Source: Branchiostoma floridae
Lineage: Eukaryota; Chordata; Leptocardii; Amphioxiformes; Branchiostomatidae
Assembly: GCF_000003815.2 (NCBI RefSeq)
Contig: NC_049991.1
Location: 21,550,898-21,614,897, forward strand
Direction of reading: 5' to 3'
Length of the DNA: 64,000 nucleotides
The notes under the pieces were generated by a model that saw nothing but the letters and a program-made list of their open reading frames with translations, was not told where the DNA came from and made no database searches. Below, one piece after another: positions 22,740-32,944 of the stretch (the stretch's first letter is position 1; every line of letters begins with the position of its first letter). Made by a program: the position numbers and the translations under genes.

Positions 22740-23350
22740 ACCTGGAAATTATTAGATTTTGCCAAATTTTTGGGTCCCTAGCAGCCTGTTACGGTACTAC
22801 AGTGGAACTTCCGGGTTGGATATCTTGAGTTCTGGACATGCTGTGGTTATGCTTTTTAAGTGGTAGATAGCTCTTGATGCCGAGAAGAAGTGGCATACGT
22901 TTGGACCCCTAGCGGCTTGTTTTGGAACTGCAGGGCAGGTTTAGTGTCAGACTTTGAAAGGGAATAACTCAAGAAGTTGACGGAGTGTCACAATTTTTGG
23001 AATGTAGATAGCTTAAGTGATGTTTCATATAACCACATCTGAATTATGCATATTGGAATCCAATTTTGCATAGTTAATGAGAAAATCTTCTAAACACGAT
23101 CAGTTCCATTATAGGACCATTGCAACATGTGACATTTGTAACTGAGAAAGAGAAGAATATCGATAGATATATATAATGCAAACTAAAAACCTAATTTTAA
23201 TGAGAAAATGCTACAATGTCATTGTGGTAATGACGGGAACTTCTTACTTGAAGCATTTGGAAGTTACGTACAGGTGAACATCGCTGAACATTAATTATGC
23301 AAATAAGGTCCTCATTTGCATAAATTATCAGAAATTGCAATAAAAGCCTT
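22740..23350. repeat. Inverted relative of the CTAGAG element interior
   Basis: The reverse complement follows the order of motifs inside 8346-9417 (gene-free CCCCTAGCGGC, ATCTTGAGTTCTGGACATGC, GGTAGATAGCTC). Ends not identified. Confidence 0.45.
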
Positions 23351-23436
23351 TCTCAACATAGATTGGGCCGTGATCGAGTAATATGGTTTATGCCAACCAG
23401 AACCTTATTTGCATAATTAATGACAAACAATTGATA

Positions 23437-23536
23437 NNNNNNNNNNNNNNNNNNNNNNNNNNNNNNNNNNNNNNNNNNNNNNNNNNNNNNNNNNNNNNNN
23501 NNNNNNNNNNNNNNNNNNNNNNNNNNNNNNNNNNNN
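23437..23536. other. Assembly gap, exactly 100 N
   Basis: A run of exactly 100 N, the conventional length for a gap of unknown size. It lies in the intron where an exon of gene 1 is missing. Confidence 0.95.
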
Positions 23537-24169
23537 TGTATACCAAATTTCAGCATCTTTTGGCTAAAACTATTAAAGAAACTCATTTATGTCAAGCGGC
23601 TTTAATCAGGTGAAAACCAATGACTGCTCCTTGTTTCTGTCGATACAAAAGGCCCGTTGGCGTTGATAGAGAAAAATTCCGCAAAGGCCAGTGAGGATTA
23701 GGTGTATTTTCCCACTTTTCTATTTTTTTCTGACACAGAGAAGCCCCTTTTTTTTGCATGCACCGAATTGAAATTGTGTCCGCTATTTGACGTACATTCT
23801 GTCACCCTGCCTGTATGCCGCACGTCCTATCTATGTTGGAAGAAAGTTTGTATTGCACTATAGAATATATATTAACTCTTTGGGTAGAATGGTATCAATG
23901 AAAAAAAAATGGGAAACAAATTTTTAGCCACATGCAAAGTCATATAACTAGAAAGACAGACATTTGCACCCCAGTGCACTCTATGTGAATTTGAACCAGT
24001 CCAGAAATACTCTGAAACCTTGGCCCTTTGAATAAGAAACCGAATCCAAAATTGAATTTAGGAAAAAAAGGTCCCCCTTCTGTGTGCAAGAATGGACTCT
24101 TCCATGTTAAGTGGAGCAGTTCAAAGATACATCCGCTAAAATAGGGTTTGACATAATCACAAAAGTCCA

Positions 24170-24606
24170 AAAATGGATTTTCGCAAAATTAAGCATTTTC
24201 TTGTTCTGTATGCCTAAAGTGTTAATGAATCTATGTGCGCATACGTCTATGGCACTTAGATAGTAAATTTTAGATCATCTGGTTTTTAAACCAGGGTACA
24301 GGAACCAAAATTGTCCTGTTTTGGTAAAAAAATGGCCAAAAAATCGCAAAAATAAGTATTTTGTTGTACTGTACACCAAAAGTGCTATAGAATTTATATT
24401 GGGGGATTATCAAGGCACATCTGTGTTAAATTTCAGCTCATTTGGTTGTAATACTATATACAGTTTTGGTCTAGAAATGACCAAAAAAAAAAAAACATGT
24501 TAAAGACAGATATAAAAAAAATGAAAAAAAACGCCCGGGAGTATTGGACCACTCTACCCTTGTGCCAAATTTCAGGTCATTCGGTCCAGGAACGACGGAG
24601 ATGATT
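24170..24606. repeat. Inverted copy of the 163-bp-unit repeat, interrupted by a LINE
   Basis: In reverse orientation it matches 7790-8345 (TTGGTCTAGAAATGACC, CATTCGGTCCAGGAACGACGG). The match resumes at 26397 after the LINE insertion. Confidence 0.7.
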
Positions 24607-26396
24607 TTTTTTTTTTCTTTCTTTCTTTATTCAAATTAAAATCAACCTTACAGAGATTAATTCTTAGCAGAAGCATCTCTGAATGCCGTTGATCTTTACA
24701 ATGTGACTCAGAGTAAATACTTACAACGACTAGACAACATGTACAGTACGCATGACATACACAGTGCATAGACAAATAAAACACTTAAGCACCAGTCATT
24801 GATTTGTTGTACAGTCTGATTGTATAGTGTAGGAATGAGTTGCGCAGTCTGGAGGTCCTTGCTTTTGGGACCGAGATACTACATGAGCTTCGAAGTGACC
24901 TCCCAGTGACCTCTGACCTGACCGGAGGGACCATGTCATGTAGCGGGTGATCCCGGTTCATCATTTGCTTGAGTAGCTTAATGGCAGCGAGTTCACGTCT
25001 CTCCTTGAGTGTGGGCAAATCCGGAACACTTCTCCTGCCACCCAGAGAGATGATCTTTAGTGCTCTCCTTTGCACTTTCTCGATTAACTGTTCTTGTTGT
25101 TTGGTGCAACCGACTAAGAGAACATGGCCATACTCAAGTACGGGCCTGACCAGGGCCGTATACACCTGTACAAGGTCGGACACCGACATGCCTTGTTTGG
25201 TTAGGACACGTAGGTAGTAAAGTCTGCGTGAGCCCTTGATCACCATCGACGTAACCTGGTCGTTGAGGGTTAGACCTCTGTCAAGGATGAATCCTAGACC
25301 TTTAGCTGACTCCACGACGGGTACTGCTTCCCCCCCTAGAATCAGAGTAGGTGGCGTCGGAATGCTTTTGCAGAAGCAAATTTGAAGCTGCATGCTCTTC
25401 TTGCCGTTAAGGATCATCCTGTGACGACCAGCCCAAGAGTCGAGATTGGACGACTCTTCCTCCACAGTCGTGTCCTCGTCGGCCTTCAGTGCCAGCAGAA
25501 TTCTGGACAGTGTGACGTCGTCGGCATAGCCCACGTCGAGAGTGTCCTGGTAAACTGTATGCCGGGTACTCATAAACAGTAGGAACAAGTACGGGGAGAT
25601 GACTCCCCCTTGTGGGACACCGGAAGTCAGTGTCCGCCAGGAGCTCCGGTCTCCATTCACGACAACTCTCTGCTTTCTGTCCATTAGGTAGTTGTGGATC
25701 CATGATGCCATTCTCGAGCTAAGCTGGAGGTTCACCACACTCTGAAGTAGCAGGGCATGATCGACACGATCAAACGCTTTGCTCATGTCGGCAAAGATGG
25801 CACGGATTAAGGTTGGTTTATTAGAGTCCAGGGCGGTCAACCATGTTTGGACCAAGCGTACAAGAGCAATTGTAGTAGACGATCCACGCATGTAAGCATA
25901 CTGGTTCTTAATCACTGCGCGTAGCGATGGGAGCAGTCTTTTAAGGATGCACTTTTCTAGTAGCTTAGCCATGACGGGCAGGAGAGACACCGGTCTCATG
26001 TTGCTGACGTCAGACGATCCAGCAGACTTGGGCACTGGGACGACATTGGCTGACTTCCATATTGCTGGTACAATGCCTTCATGGTAAGAAGCATTAAATA
26101 AGTGAGTAGTTACTGGTGACAAGTCATCGGCAAACTCCTTCAAAATCCAATTGGGCAAGTTGTCTGGTCCACAAGACTTCTTGGGGTTAATGGCTTTCAG
26201 GAGAGCCTTAACCTCCCCAATGGAGCAAAGGTCCGGGCCAGGTTCAGTAAGAGGTAGCGGGAACATGTGGAGACATTGGCTCTGGCACCAGGATTCAGCA
26301 AAGCGTTCACTGACCTTCTCAGCCACTTGCCCATCCGCTTGCTCGTTTATGGTGACGCGTGTACCGTTCACACGTGAGCGACCAAGCGATTTGATT
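24607..26396 (-). mobile_element. 5'-truncated non-LTR retrotransposon (CR1/L2-like)
   Basis: About 1.79 kb. The minus-strand 3' end has AATAAA, a GAAA repeat and a poly(A) run; the 5' end breaks off upstream of the reverse transcriptase. Flanks are two parts of one repeat that is intact at 7746-7806. No clean target duplication was found; a few bases of the target appear lost. Confidence 0.85.
24785..26371 (-). CDS. Non-LTR retrotransposon reverse transcriptase (partial)
   Basis: A 528-codon open frame without internal stops. Reverse transcriptase motifs are in order: MRPVSLLPVMAKLLEK near residue 125, FADMSKAFD at 193-201, SGVPQGGVISP near 250-260 and YADD at 282-285, so the catalytic aspartates are kept. 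The C-terminal part (VLEYGHVLLVG, RRALKIISLGG, LYNKSMTGA) is the usual tail of this LINE class. The endonuclease domain is absent because the element is 5'-truncated; the true ORF start is lost and the first Met is nominal. It would copy LINE RNA at a nicked target if complete. The open frame suggests a fairly recent insertion. CR1/L2/Rex-like placement is by motif only. Confidence 0.88.
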   Translation of the reverse strand: MNGTRVTINEQADGQVAEKVSERFAESWCQSQCLHMFPLPLTEPGPDLCSIGEVKALLKAINPKKSCGPDNLPNWILKEFADDLSPVTTHLFNASYHEGIVPAIWKSANVVPVPKSAGSSDVSNMRPVSLLPVMAKLLEKCILKRLLPSLRAVIKNQYAYMRGSSTTIALVRLVQTWLTALDSNKPTLIRAIFADMSKAFDRVDHALLLQSVVNLQLSSRMASWIHNYLMDRKQRVVVNGDRSSWRTLTSGVPQGGVISPYLFLLFMSTRHTVYQDTLDVGYADDVTLSRILLALKADEDTTVEEESSNLDSWAGRHRMILNGKKSMQLQICFCKSIPTPPTLILGGEAVPVVESAKGLGFILDRGLTLNDQVTSMVIKGSRRLYYLRVLTKQGMSVSDLVQVYTALVRPVLEYGHVLLVGCTKQQEQLIEKVQRRALKIISLGGRRSVPDLPTLKERRELAAIKLLKQMMNRDHPLHDMVPPVRSEVTGRSLRSSCSISVPKARTSRLRNSFLHYTIRLYNKSMTGA

Positions 26397-27960
26397 TGAA
26401 GATTTGACAGGAGAAAGAAAGAATAAAGAAAGAAGAAGAAACATTACGAATACTAGAAAGGCCGACATTTGCTTATAAGCAAATACAGCATATTTCAATT
26501 CATCTCAATCCCAATGCAAAAATTGTACTGTTCCATGCCAACATTATGCAGTAATTGACCTATCTCAAAACATCATCCCACTCTAAACTGGATTTGTTTA
26601 GAATTACCCCCCATATAAGAATGGACTCTTCCAGAACACCCCTATCTATGCAAAATGGACTGGCCTATGTGACCCATTTTCTATTTCTATTGCTAAAGCT
26701 ACCCACATACCAAATTCCTGATAAGTTAACTTTTTCATGACATAGGAACCCAAAATATAAATTTCCTTTTTTGGTCAAAAATGGCAAAAAATCCAATATC
26801 TAACAATTTGTAAGTAATGTGCACCATACGCGTGAATGGATTCTTTTGAGCATATACTATGTACATCCTCATACCGAATTTCAGGTCAATTGGTCTAAAT
26901 ATAAAGGCATAGGAGCCCAAACTATACATTTTTAGTCTAAAAATTTGAAGTAACGTATGCCGGAAGTGAAAATGAAGTACCGTGGGCATATGCTATGTAC
27001 ACCTTTATACCAAATTTTATGTCATTTGGAATTAATACAAGGGATTATAAGCCAATAATATGCATTTCTTGTCAAAAATGGCCAAAAATCTCAAAATAAC
27101 TCATTTTGAAGTGACGTATGCAACACATGTTTATGGGGTCCTAGCGGCATATGTCCAATGCACCTCTGTACCAAGTTTCAGATCACCAGGTTATAATACC
27201 AGGGGACAGGGGCCCAAAATATATGTTTTTGGTCTGAAATGACCAAAAACCCTAAATATAATCATTTTTAAGACCTCTATCAAAAAAGTGAGAAAAAAAA
27301 CTAAGGGCATTAGCTATCTCCACCTTCATCCAAAATTTCAGGTCATTTGGCCCAGAAATGAAAAAAAAAGTTGAAACCATTTGAAGATTTGGCAGAAGAG
27401 GAAGAAGTAGAAGGAGAAGAGATGCGACAAAAAAACAATATCTTGCAATCCATACTGTAGCAAAAATGACGGAAGAAAATGAGAAAATGATAGATTGGGG
27501 AGCAAACAGACAAAGTACATTCTTATCAGGTGAAAGGTCACCATTACAGACATGCGCAGAATTAGATGGCTTGCAAAAGTAAGTGTAAGAAGCCTTTTTG
27601 TTGGGAAATGTTGGCATTTTGGGGTCAGAAATTATTGGTAGGGGATCTGGCTATTTTATTTCGTGAGAAAAATAGTTTTTGGAGTGTTTTAGACAGTCTA
27701 GAGTATGTATAGTTTGGGTGCTATCAGGGAGGTCAAAGGTCACCAGCGTTTCTTATTCTGTTTGTGGGGGCGCATTGCGCCGAACCGAATGTTTTCAAAA
27801 TCGCCATATGCACTCTTTAGAAGTCAGACTTGCCTGCCAATGTGAGATTTTTACCAACTAAACCTTAGGTAGGTGACTTTTAACATCCTTTTTCCTACAT
27901 CTTATGCATGCAACAGGTGCCTGGCAGCTATTGGAGGTCTGTACCCATCAGGCGTGACAC
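26397..27960. repeat. Repeat remainder and intron
   Basis: 26397-26460 completes the target of the LINE insertion. To about 27440 there are diverged units of the same repeat (..ATTTCAGGTCA.TTGG.., GGTC..AAAATGGC). From 27440 to 27960 I see no feature. No lectin C-terminal half was recognised. Confidence 0.5.
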
Positions 27961-27964
27961 TCAC

Positions 27965-28170
27965 TGTGATGTCCCGAAGTCCAATCCAATAAGGTGTACC
28001 AGCATCAACCTGCGCAATCAAAGCGACAAGGAAGTCCTGCAGATCCCGTGACTTCACAACGGCAAGACGGCCTCCATCTGCGGCACAGGTCTGGGCAGCA
28101 GCGACGTACGTCTTGGTCGTCGAAAAAACCTTGTACCAGGTTCCACCTCGCTTTGTGTACCCTGGATACC
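27965..28170 (-). CDS. C-type lectin-like domain exon (N-terminal half)
   Basis: A 206-nt exon with no initiator, phase 1 in and 0 out, acceptor CCCCAACAG, donor ATCACA before GTGAGT. It encodes GYPGYTKRGGTWYKVF, then YVAAAQTCAADGGRLAVVKS and TPYWIGLRDI. Aromatic-rich start, A-x-x-x-C, GG-x-LA-x-(V/I), and the W-I-G-L signature of C-type lectin folds are all present. It joins the signal-peptide exon in frame (Gln-Gly-Tyr-Pro). The usual second half with the W-N-D calcium/sugar-binding segment and closing cysteines was not found. Alternative: a deliberately split or truncated lectin fold. Confidence 0.82.
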
Positions 28171-28222
28171 CTGTTGGGGCACAAACGTATTAAGAGCCTC
28201 CCATGTCATAAAAGGTGCTTAA

Positions 28223-28995
28223 CCCTATCCAGACTGGGGGGGGGGGGGCTAAAAGTGCCCGCGCCAACTTTGACCTCCCATAGCTCCAAAACGGCTTGTG
28301 CTAGAACAACCAAACTTGGTGAGTTTTCTTGAAATATTGTTGTAAACAATTTTAAAAAAAATGGGTAAGTTTATGATTTTTCGTGTTGCCATGGCAACGG
28401 GTTTCTGAAAGGCAAATTTTACAAAAATCACTAATTTTGGTTTCAAACAATGGGATTTTAAGATTTTCTTGCTAAACTAAACTTCTTTTCATATATCTTT
28501 AATATCTAACACATCTTAGTTGAACATTTTTGATTAAATATTCATAAAGTATGCTAATGAGATGACGTAATTGGTCAAAATCCAAGATGGCCGACAATAT
28601 CATGATGAAAAGTATAACAAGCTTATTTTCACTCAGATTTCATTACTTCTTGGTATTTTCTTACAGAAAACATTTATGTGAGCGTCGTTGCGTCGGATTT
28701 TGACAAAAGAAGTCTTATAACACTTAAACATCAATAAGAAACCTTTATTGGTAACTTTTTGAGTGAGATATTTAGGTATTATGGGAATTCCCCATTTTAG
28801 CCAAAAATATCAATTAATGACGTCATAATTACATCACATTGTGTCATAATTATATAAAAACTTTAGGAATTATAAAAATTGATGAGCACAACCCTCTCTG
28901 CAAATTTGGTGATCGTACAGTAAGCCGTTTTGAAAATACGAAGAGGGGGTCGAATGAGCGTCAGGGAAGGCCCAAAAAGCCCAGTCTGGATAGGG
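28223..28995. mobile_element. piggyBac-like non-autonomous element, TTAA-flanked (773 bp)
   Basis: Termini CCCTATCCAGACTGGG and its inverse, with TTAA at 28219-28222 and 28996-28999. The TTAA target and CCC start are hallmarks of piggyBac-type transposition. Internal phrases (CCAAACTTGGT, GTTGCCATGGCAACG, CCAAGATGGC) recur in the same order in the element at 38614-39585. No transposase. It lies 48 bp upstream of the lectin exon acceptor. Confidence 0.82.
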
Positions 28996-29215
28996 TTAAC
29001 AAAATCGCTAAACGTACATGTTCATCGAAACATGGAAGTCGTGCGTTTATAGAAGAAATTGACATGTGATACCATGAATCGTGATGTGTTAGTCAAAACT
29101 GACGACTACTTTATGTCATTTGTGACGTGGATGAAGCGGAAACGGTATTTTTTGCGCGGACATTTTTATTTTCACTCCGCGAACCGTAGGTACGCTAGGG
29201 AGTAAAACTATTGTT

Positions 29216-29480
29216 ATATTGCAATCCATACTACAGTATGGATTCGCAATATATTGTTTTTGCTAGGTCTCTTCTTCTTCTCCTGTAAAATTTTCAATTG
29301 GATTCAACTTTTTCATTTTGGGGCCAAATGAGCTGAAATTTGGCATGAAGGTAGAGATAGTAAATACCCCGACCGTTTTTCTTTCACTTTTTTTTATAGA
29401 GGCCTTAGTCTTAGAAATTATGATATTTAGGGGTTTGGGCCTTTTTTAGACCATAACTGTACTGTTTATCTTACTATTGA
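29216..29480. repeat. Repeat end with terminal hairpin
   Basis: 29216-29254 is a hairpin (ATCCATAC / GTATGGAT arms within ATATTGC...GCAATAT). It leads into CTCCTGTAAAATTTTCAA and GGGCCAAATGAGCTGAAATT, the same order as at 7740-7830, so it is an end of that repeat family. Confidence 0.6.
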
Positions 29481-29566
29481 CAACAATATACAAAATCTGT
29501 AACAAATTCGGGGAGCTCGTCGTCGTTTATGGACCAGTGAAGCTCTCAGCCGCCTGGGTAATCGAC

Positions 29567-29674
29567 CCACACCCGGTAGGACTTTCACGCGGTAGGATAA
29601 CTAGCCGACCATGTGGCCGGCAAATTAACTCCCACTGGGCAAAGTCTAACCGCGTGAAAATCCTACCGGGTGTG
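29567..29674. mobile_element. Foldback element
   Basis: CACACCCGGTAGGA and TTTCACGCGGT on the left pair with ACCGCGTGAAA and TCCTACCGGGTGTG on the right. Related CCGGTAGGACTTT motifs occur near 52460. Confidence 0.6.
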
Positions 29675-29941
29675 TCATGCGTTTCTACTTTTCTCTCAAA
29701 GGTTATAATCAACGCAGCTACAACGTTAGCTGTTGCATTCTCTCACTCTCCCCTCACTCGACAGTGAAGTTTACAGCACTATCGATGAAACACTATCGAT
29801 ATAATATCGGATACGGCAAAAACACCCAACGCTGCTTTGTCGTTGTCATGACAACGGTTGCTGGCAACACGGGCTGGAGAATATTGACGACCCCGGTGGA
29901 AGGGTCCTTGGGCTTCATCATGAAATATTCAAACATATCCA

Positions 29942-30058
29942 TTACTGCGATTGGTCATTTTGTTCGCTCAATCGGTTCCCTAAGTTCCTTTGTTGAAACA
30001 AGGACATCATATAATGTCCTTGGTTGAAATCAGCTACGCGCGTTGAATGGGCTCAGAT
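29942..30058. mobile_element. MITE, one arm of the 31694-31939 family
   Basis: CATTTTGTTCGCTCAATCGG, CAAGGACAT and ATCAGCTACGCGCGTTGAAT occur here in the same order as across 31694-31995. Confidence 0.65.
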
Positions 30059-30669
30059 GTCAGGTGGTTATTATTCCACGTTTTCGACAAATATCAAGAA
30101 ACGACAAAAATATGATTTAATAGACAGAAAAAGACACAGAACGTACCGAAAATCATTGAATACCATAAAATGTGCATATCAGATGAATGTGTTAAAAATT
30201 CATTGATCAAAACTTGACCACCCTTTGGCAACTAGTGGTCGAGCGCCGTGAGTTCGAGCGCGTAAAAAAGCGGGCATCTTAGGGCGGCCCCCGTTATATG
30301 ATATATGTATGATATACACCTTAATTTGTCGTTTCTACAAACATGCCGGCCTTGTCAAGATGTGACCTTAGCATAAGATTGCTTAGTAACAAATCATTTC
30401 AGGAAGCAGTTTTATTTTGTTGCGCTTACAACGAACGTTACTTCCATCGATATCAACTTTGAGCTGTTATCCTTCCATGGCTCCAGAATTTTTTCTTCCC
30501 CTTCTACTTCTCCACTCAAATTCCATTTAACTTTCAACTTCACACGTTGATAAAAATATGTATTAACGGTACGACCTTGGACACCACGTGACAAGGTCAT
30601 AGATTATTTTCTGCGTATCTTTCACTGTAGTTACAAGCTAGAATGAAAAGAAGGCTTGATAGCGTTTCA

Positions 30670-30832
30670 TAGCCTCTACCAGGCTCCGTGGATCGGTAGA
30701 ATCATTATCCTCACCACTTTCGAGGTGAGGAAACGTACTCTTCTGGCAGGCTAACTCCCCTAGCATACCATAGACTCTCTTTGTCCAATTTCTACAATTA
30801 GACCACCGATCCACGGAGCCTACTAGAGGCTA
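30670..30832. mobile_element. 163-bp MITE, TA...TA termini, perfect 9-bp target duplication
   Basis: Starts TAGCCTCTACCAGGCTCCG and ends with its near inverse GGCTA. AGCGTTTCA occurs exactly at 30661-30669 and 30833-30841. It lies in intron 1 of gene 1, about 100 bp from the signal-peptide exon. Confidence 0.88.
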
Positions 30833-30928
30833 AGCGTTTCAGGCTTTTTGGCTGGTTACTGTGTTCAGGCTGTTTGAGTCAAAATTAGATGCATATTTAT
30901 CTGTTTTTGTATGTTTGAATCCTCTTAC

Positions 30929-31001
30929 CTTGTCCGTAGCTGGCAGCGATGAGACAGGAACACGCGATCACAGCGGCGCAGAACCGACGCAAACCGAACA
31001 T
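30929..31001 (-). CDS. Signal-peptide exon (first coding exon of gene 1)
   Basis: ATG at 31001 opens MFGLRRFCAAVIACSCLIAA, followed by SYGQG across the junction: two arginines, a hydrophobic core, then a small-residue cleavage region (about Ala-Ser-Tyr or after Gly). The exon ends in phase 1 at CAAG/GTAAGAGG and joins the lectin exon as Gln-Gly-Tyr-Pro. A longer open frame overlaps it in another frame but has no signal sequence and no matching donor phase. A TATA box lies about 140 bp upstream. The product therefore enters the secretory pathway. Confidence 0.85.
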
Positions 31002-31137
31002 TTTCCTCGGCTGTTTTCCGTCGGAATTTCTCCAGTAGAAATGAATAAAAGTTTCCTCCCCGCGGACGGGGAGGACTGGCTTGTCTAACTATGGGATGTA
31101 GACTTGTTGATTTACCGACACTTTTCACAGAAAAATA

Positions 31138-31145
31138 CTTTTATA
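31138..31145 (-). promoter_or_regulatory. TATA box of gene 1
   Basis: TATAAAAG on the minus strand, with the start codon 137 bp downstream. Transcription should begin about 25-30 bp below it, near 31115. No in-frame upstream ATG disturbs the model. Confidence 0.6.
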
Positions 31146-31693
31146 CTCACTCACCCACTCACTCACTCACTCCGGCGAGCTCGCTCGGAGTCTCCGCATA
31201 ACTAGTATAAATGAGTTGATAAAATAAAAGAAACAACCCAGAACGTCCGGTTCAATCGAACAGAAGCCGTGTTGGTGACCACTACATCTTCCGAACAGCT
31301 CGAGCTCAATAAAAGATAGATGAAATGAGTTCCTCAATATCACTCGTGTGTGACTCAAAGGATAAAACACGTGACCCGGAGTGACCCATTGCACTAATGG
31401 GTATGTTATTTATGCTGAATTAGTAAGGACAGAGTCACTGACATTCCGCAACTTTATGTTTTTTTTGTACTACAAAGTGTATTGAGTTCCATTGACTTCA
31501 CAGACTTAGGGCATTTGATCTCGTAACAAGAGATGGCTAAATTCAATATTCTTATCAAGATCGGATACCCCCCTCCTTCACTTCTCAGAATCATCTAGTC
31601 CTTGAAAACAGTCGTCCTGTTTGATGTTTAATGGATTATCCTATCAAAGTTTTTACACCTTTAGTGGATCTGTGGTGAAGCGTGAAAACATAT

Positions 31694-31939
31694 CCATTAC
31701 TGCAATTAGTCATTTTGTTCGCTCAATCGGTTCCCTAAGTATTAGGTTCTTTTGTTGAAACAAGGACATTATATGATAAGAAATTATATGATAATGTCCT
31801 TGGACAATAATGTCCTTGGACAATAATGTCATTGGATAATAATGTCCTTCAACCAAGGACATTATATAATGTCCTTGTTTCAACAAAGGGAACTTAGGGA
31901 ACCGATTGGGCGAACAAAATGACTAATCGCAGTAATGGA
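31694..31939. mobile_element. Long foldback MITE
   Basis: Left arm CCATTACTGC...CATTTTGTTCGC...CAATCGGTTCCCTAAG pairs with the right arm over about 85 bp. The loop holds a run of TAATGTCCTTGGACAA repeats. It lies just upstream of the gene 1 promoter. Confidence 0.8.
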
Positions 31940-32516
31940 TTATATGTATACATTATATAATGTCCTTGGTTGAAATCAGCTACGCGCGTTGAATGGGCTC
32001 AGATGCCATTACGTTAAGAGCTGCATGTAATAATATAGTGTTGTGCTGAAATGTTGATGCGAAATGTTTGCAAACGAAAATTGAAAAGTACAAACTGCCG
32101 GCGTTTGACCAAGTACAGCTAAGGCAAGCCGAAATGGTCAGCCGGGTGAAGGACATTTTTTCTACACTTTGTGTCAAATCAAGAATGTTGAAGTTATAAC
32201 GGCAAATGAACCAAATACAGTACAGAGTGACCGATGGCAGCTGATATGGTATACAGTCTACCGTGGTTTGGCCATGTTCTTTTCTATTTTGAGCACCTGG
32301 CATTTTTCCCCGATGGGACTCTTTTACCAGATCATGGCCAGTTTAACTCCGACCGCGTAAAACTCCTAGCGGGTGCGAACGACTACCCCTGCGGGAGAAA
32401 GCTTTACCTGTCCCGAAGGGGGCCTGGCCAAGCTACGATAGACTGATAGTATACATGGTTTAATAACTGCACGTTTTTCCGTCTCAATGCGGCAGGAAGT
32501 TGATTGCAGACAAGGC

Positions 32517-32712
32517 TTGGGTCACATTTCCCAACCGGGGCCCGGCCGGGCAGCTTTCGGGAGCGAAAAGAATGATATAAAATATATCAAAATACACACA
32601 TTGTCAAAATAAGATTCATGGGCATGATGTGTAGATATTTATGGGTATATATTTTGATTTGTCATTTCTTAAAACATCCCGGCTGGGCCCCGGTTTGGAA
32701 AAGTGACCTAAG
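32517..32712. mobile_element. Foldback MITE, GTCACATTTCC termini
   Basis: Left GGTCACATTTCCCAACCGGG and right CCCGGTTTGGAAAAGTGACC are inverted. A related element in reverse orientation ends at 62070. Confidence 0.65.
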
Positions 32713-32838
32713 TTTTAGCATGGCTTGTAGCGGCTTGAGTCTATCGTGGCTTGGCCGAGCTGTCTTCGGAGCAGGTGAGGCTCTCTACCGCCGGGGTAAT
32801 CTTTCGCCCGGTGGGATTTTTACGCGTAGCCTGGATGC

Positions 32839-32919
32839 TAGCCTGGATACCACACCCCAGCCCGATCTCAAAAATGTCCAGCACGATAGATATTTTTTGA
32901 GATTGGGGTATCCAGGCTA
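32839..32919. mobile_element. 81-bp MITE with TAGCCTGG termini
   Basis: TAGCCTGGATACC and GGTATCCAGGCTA form the ends. Flanks CCTGGATGC and CCTAAATGC match at 7 of 9 bases, consistent with an aged 9-bp target duplication. Confidence 0.6.
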
Positions 32920-32944
32920 CCTAAATGCCAGACCCGCGGACTAA

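Larger units (their letters stand above)
670..31115 (-). other. Gene model: secreted lectin / Cys-rich module / EGF mosaic protein
   Basis: Composite of fourteen exons read on the minus strand, in order: signal peptide, C-type lectin half-domain, A3, B3, EGF3, A2, B2, EGF2, A1, B1, EGF1, and three further EGF exons. Each exon is bounded by AG and GT. From A3 to the last EGF every junction keeps the frame: A exons run phase 1 to 2, B exons 2 to 1, EGF exons 1 to 1. The product should be secreted or extracellular-matrix associated, with the lectin half suggesting glycan or ligand binding and the EGFs acting as spacers. No transmembrane segment is seen and the 3' end lies outside the window. Phase conflict between the lectin exon and A3 implies a missing exon. 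The model is inference from splice signals; no transcript was available. Confidence 0.75.

Noticed and set aside
28236-28249. G-runs (also near 43890 and 49138) as quadruplex elements
   Set aside because: Single homopolymer runs inside repeats; no separated G-tracts that would support a specific claim.
30925-31128. 67-codon minus-strand frame over the signal-peptide exon
   Set aside because: Other frame, no signal sequence, and it reads through a strong GTAAGAGG donor.
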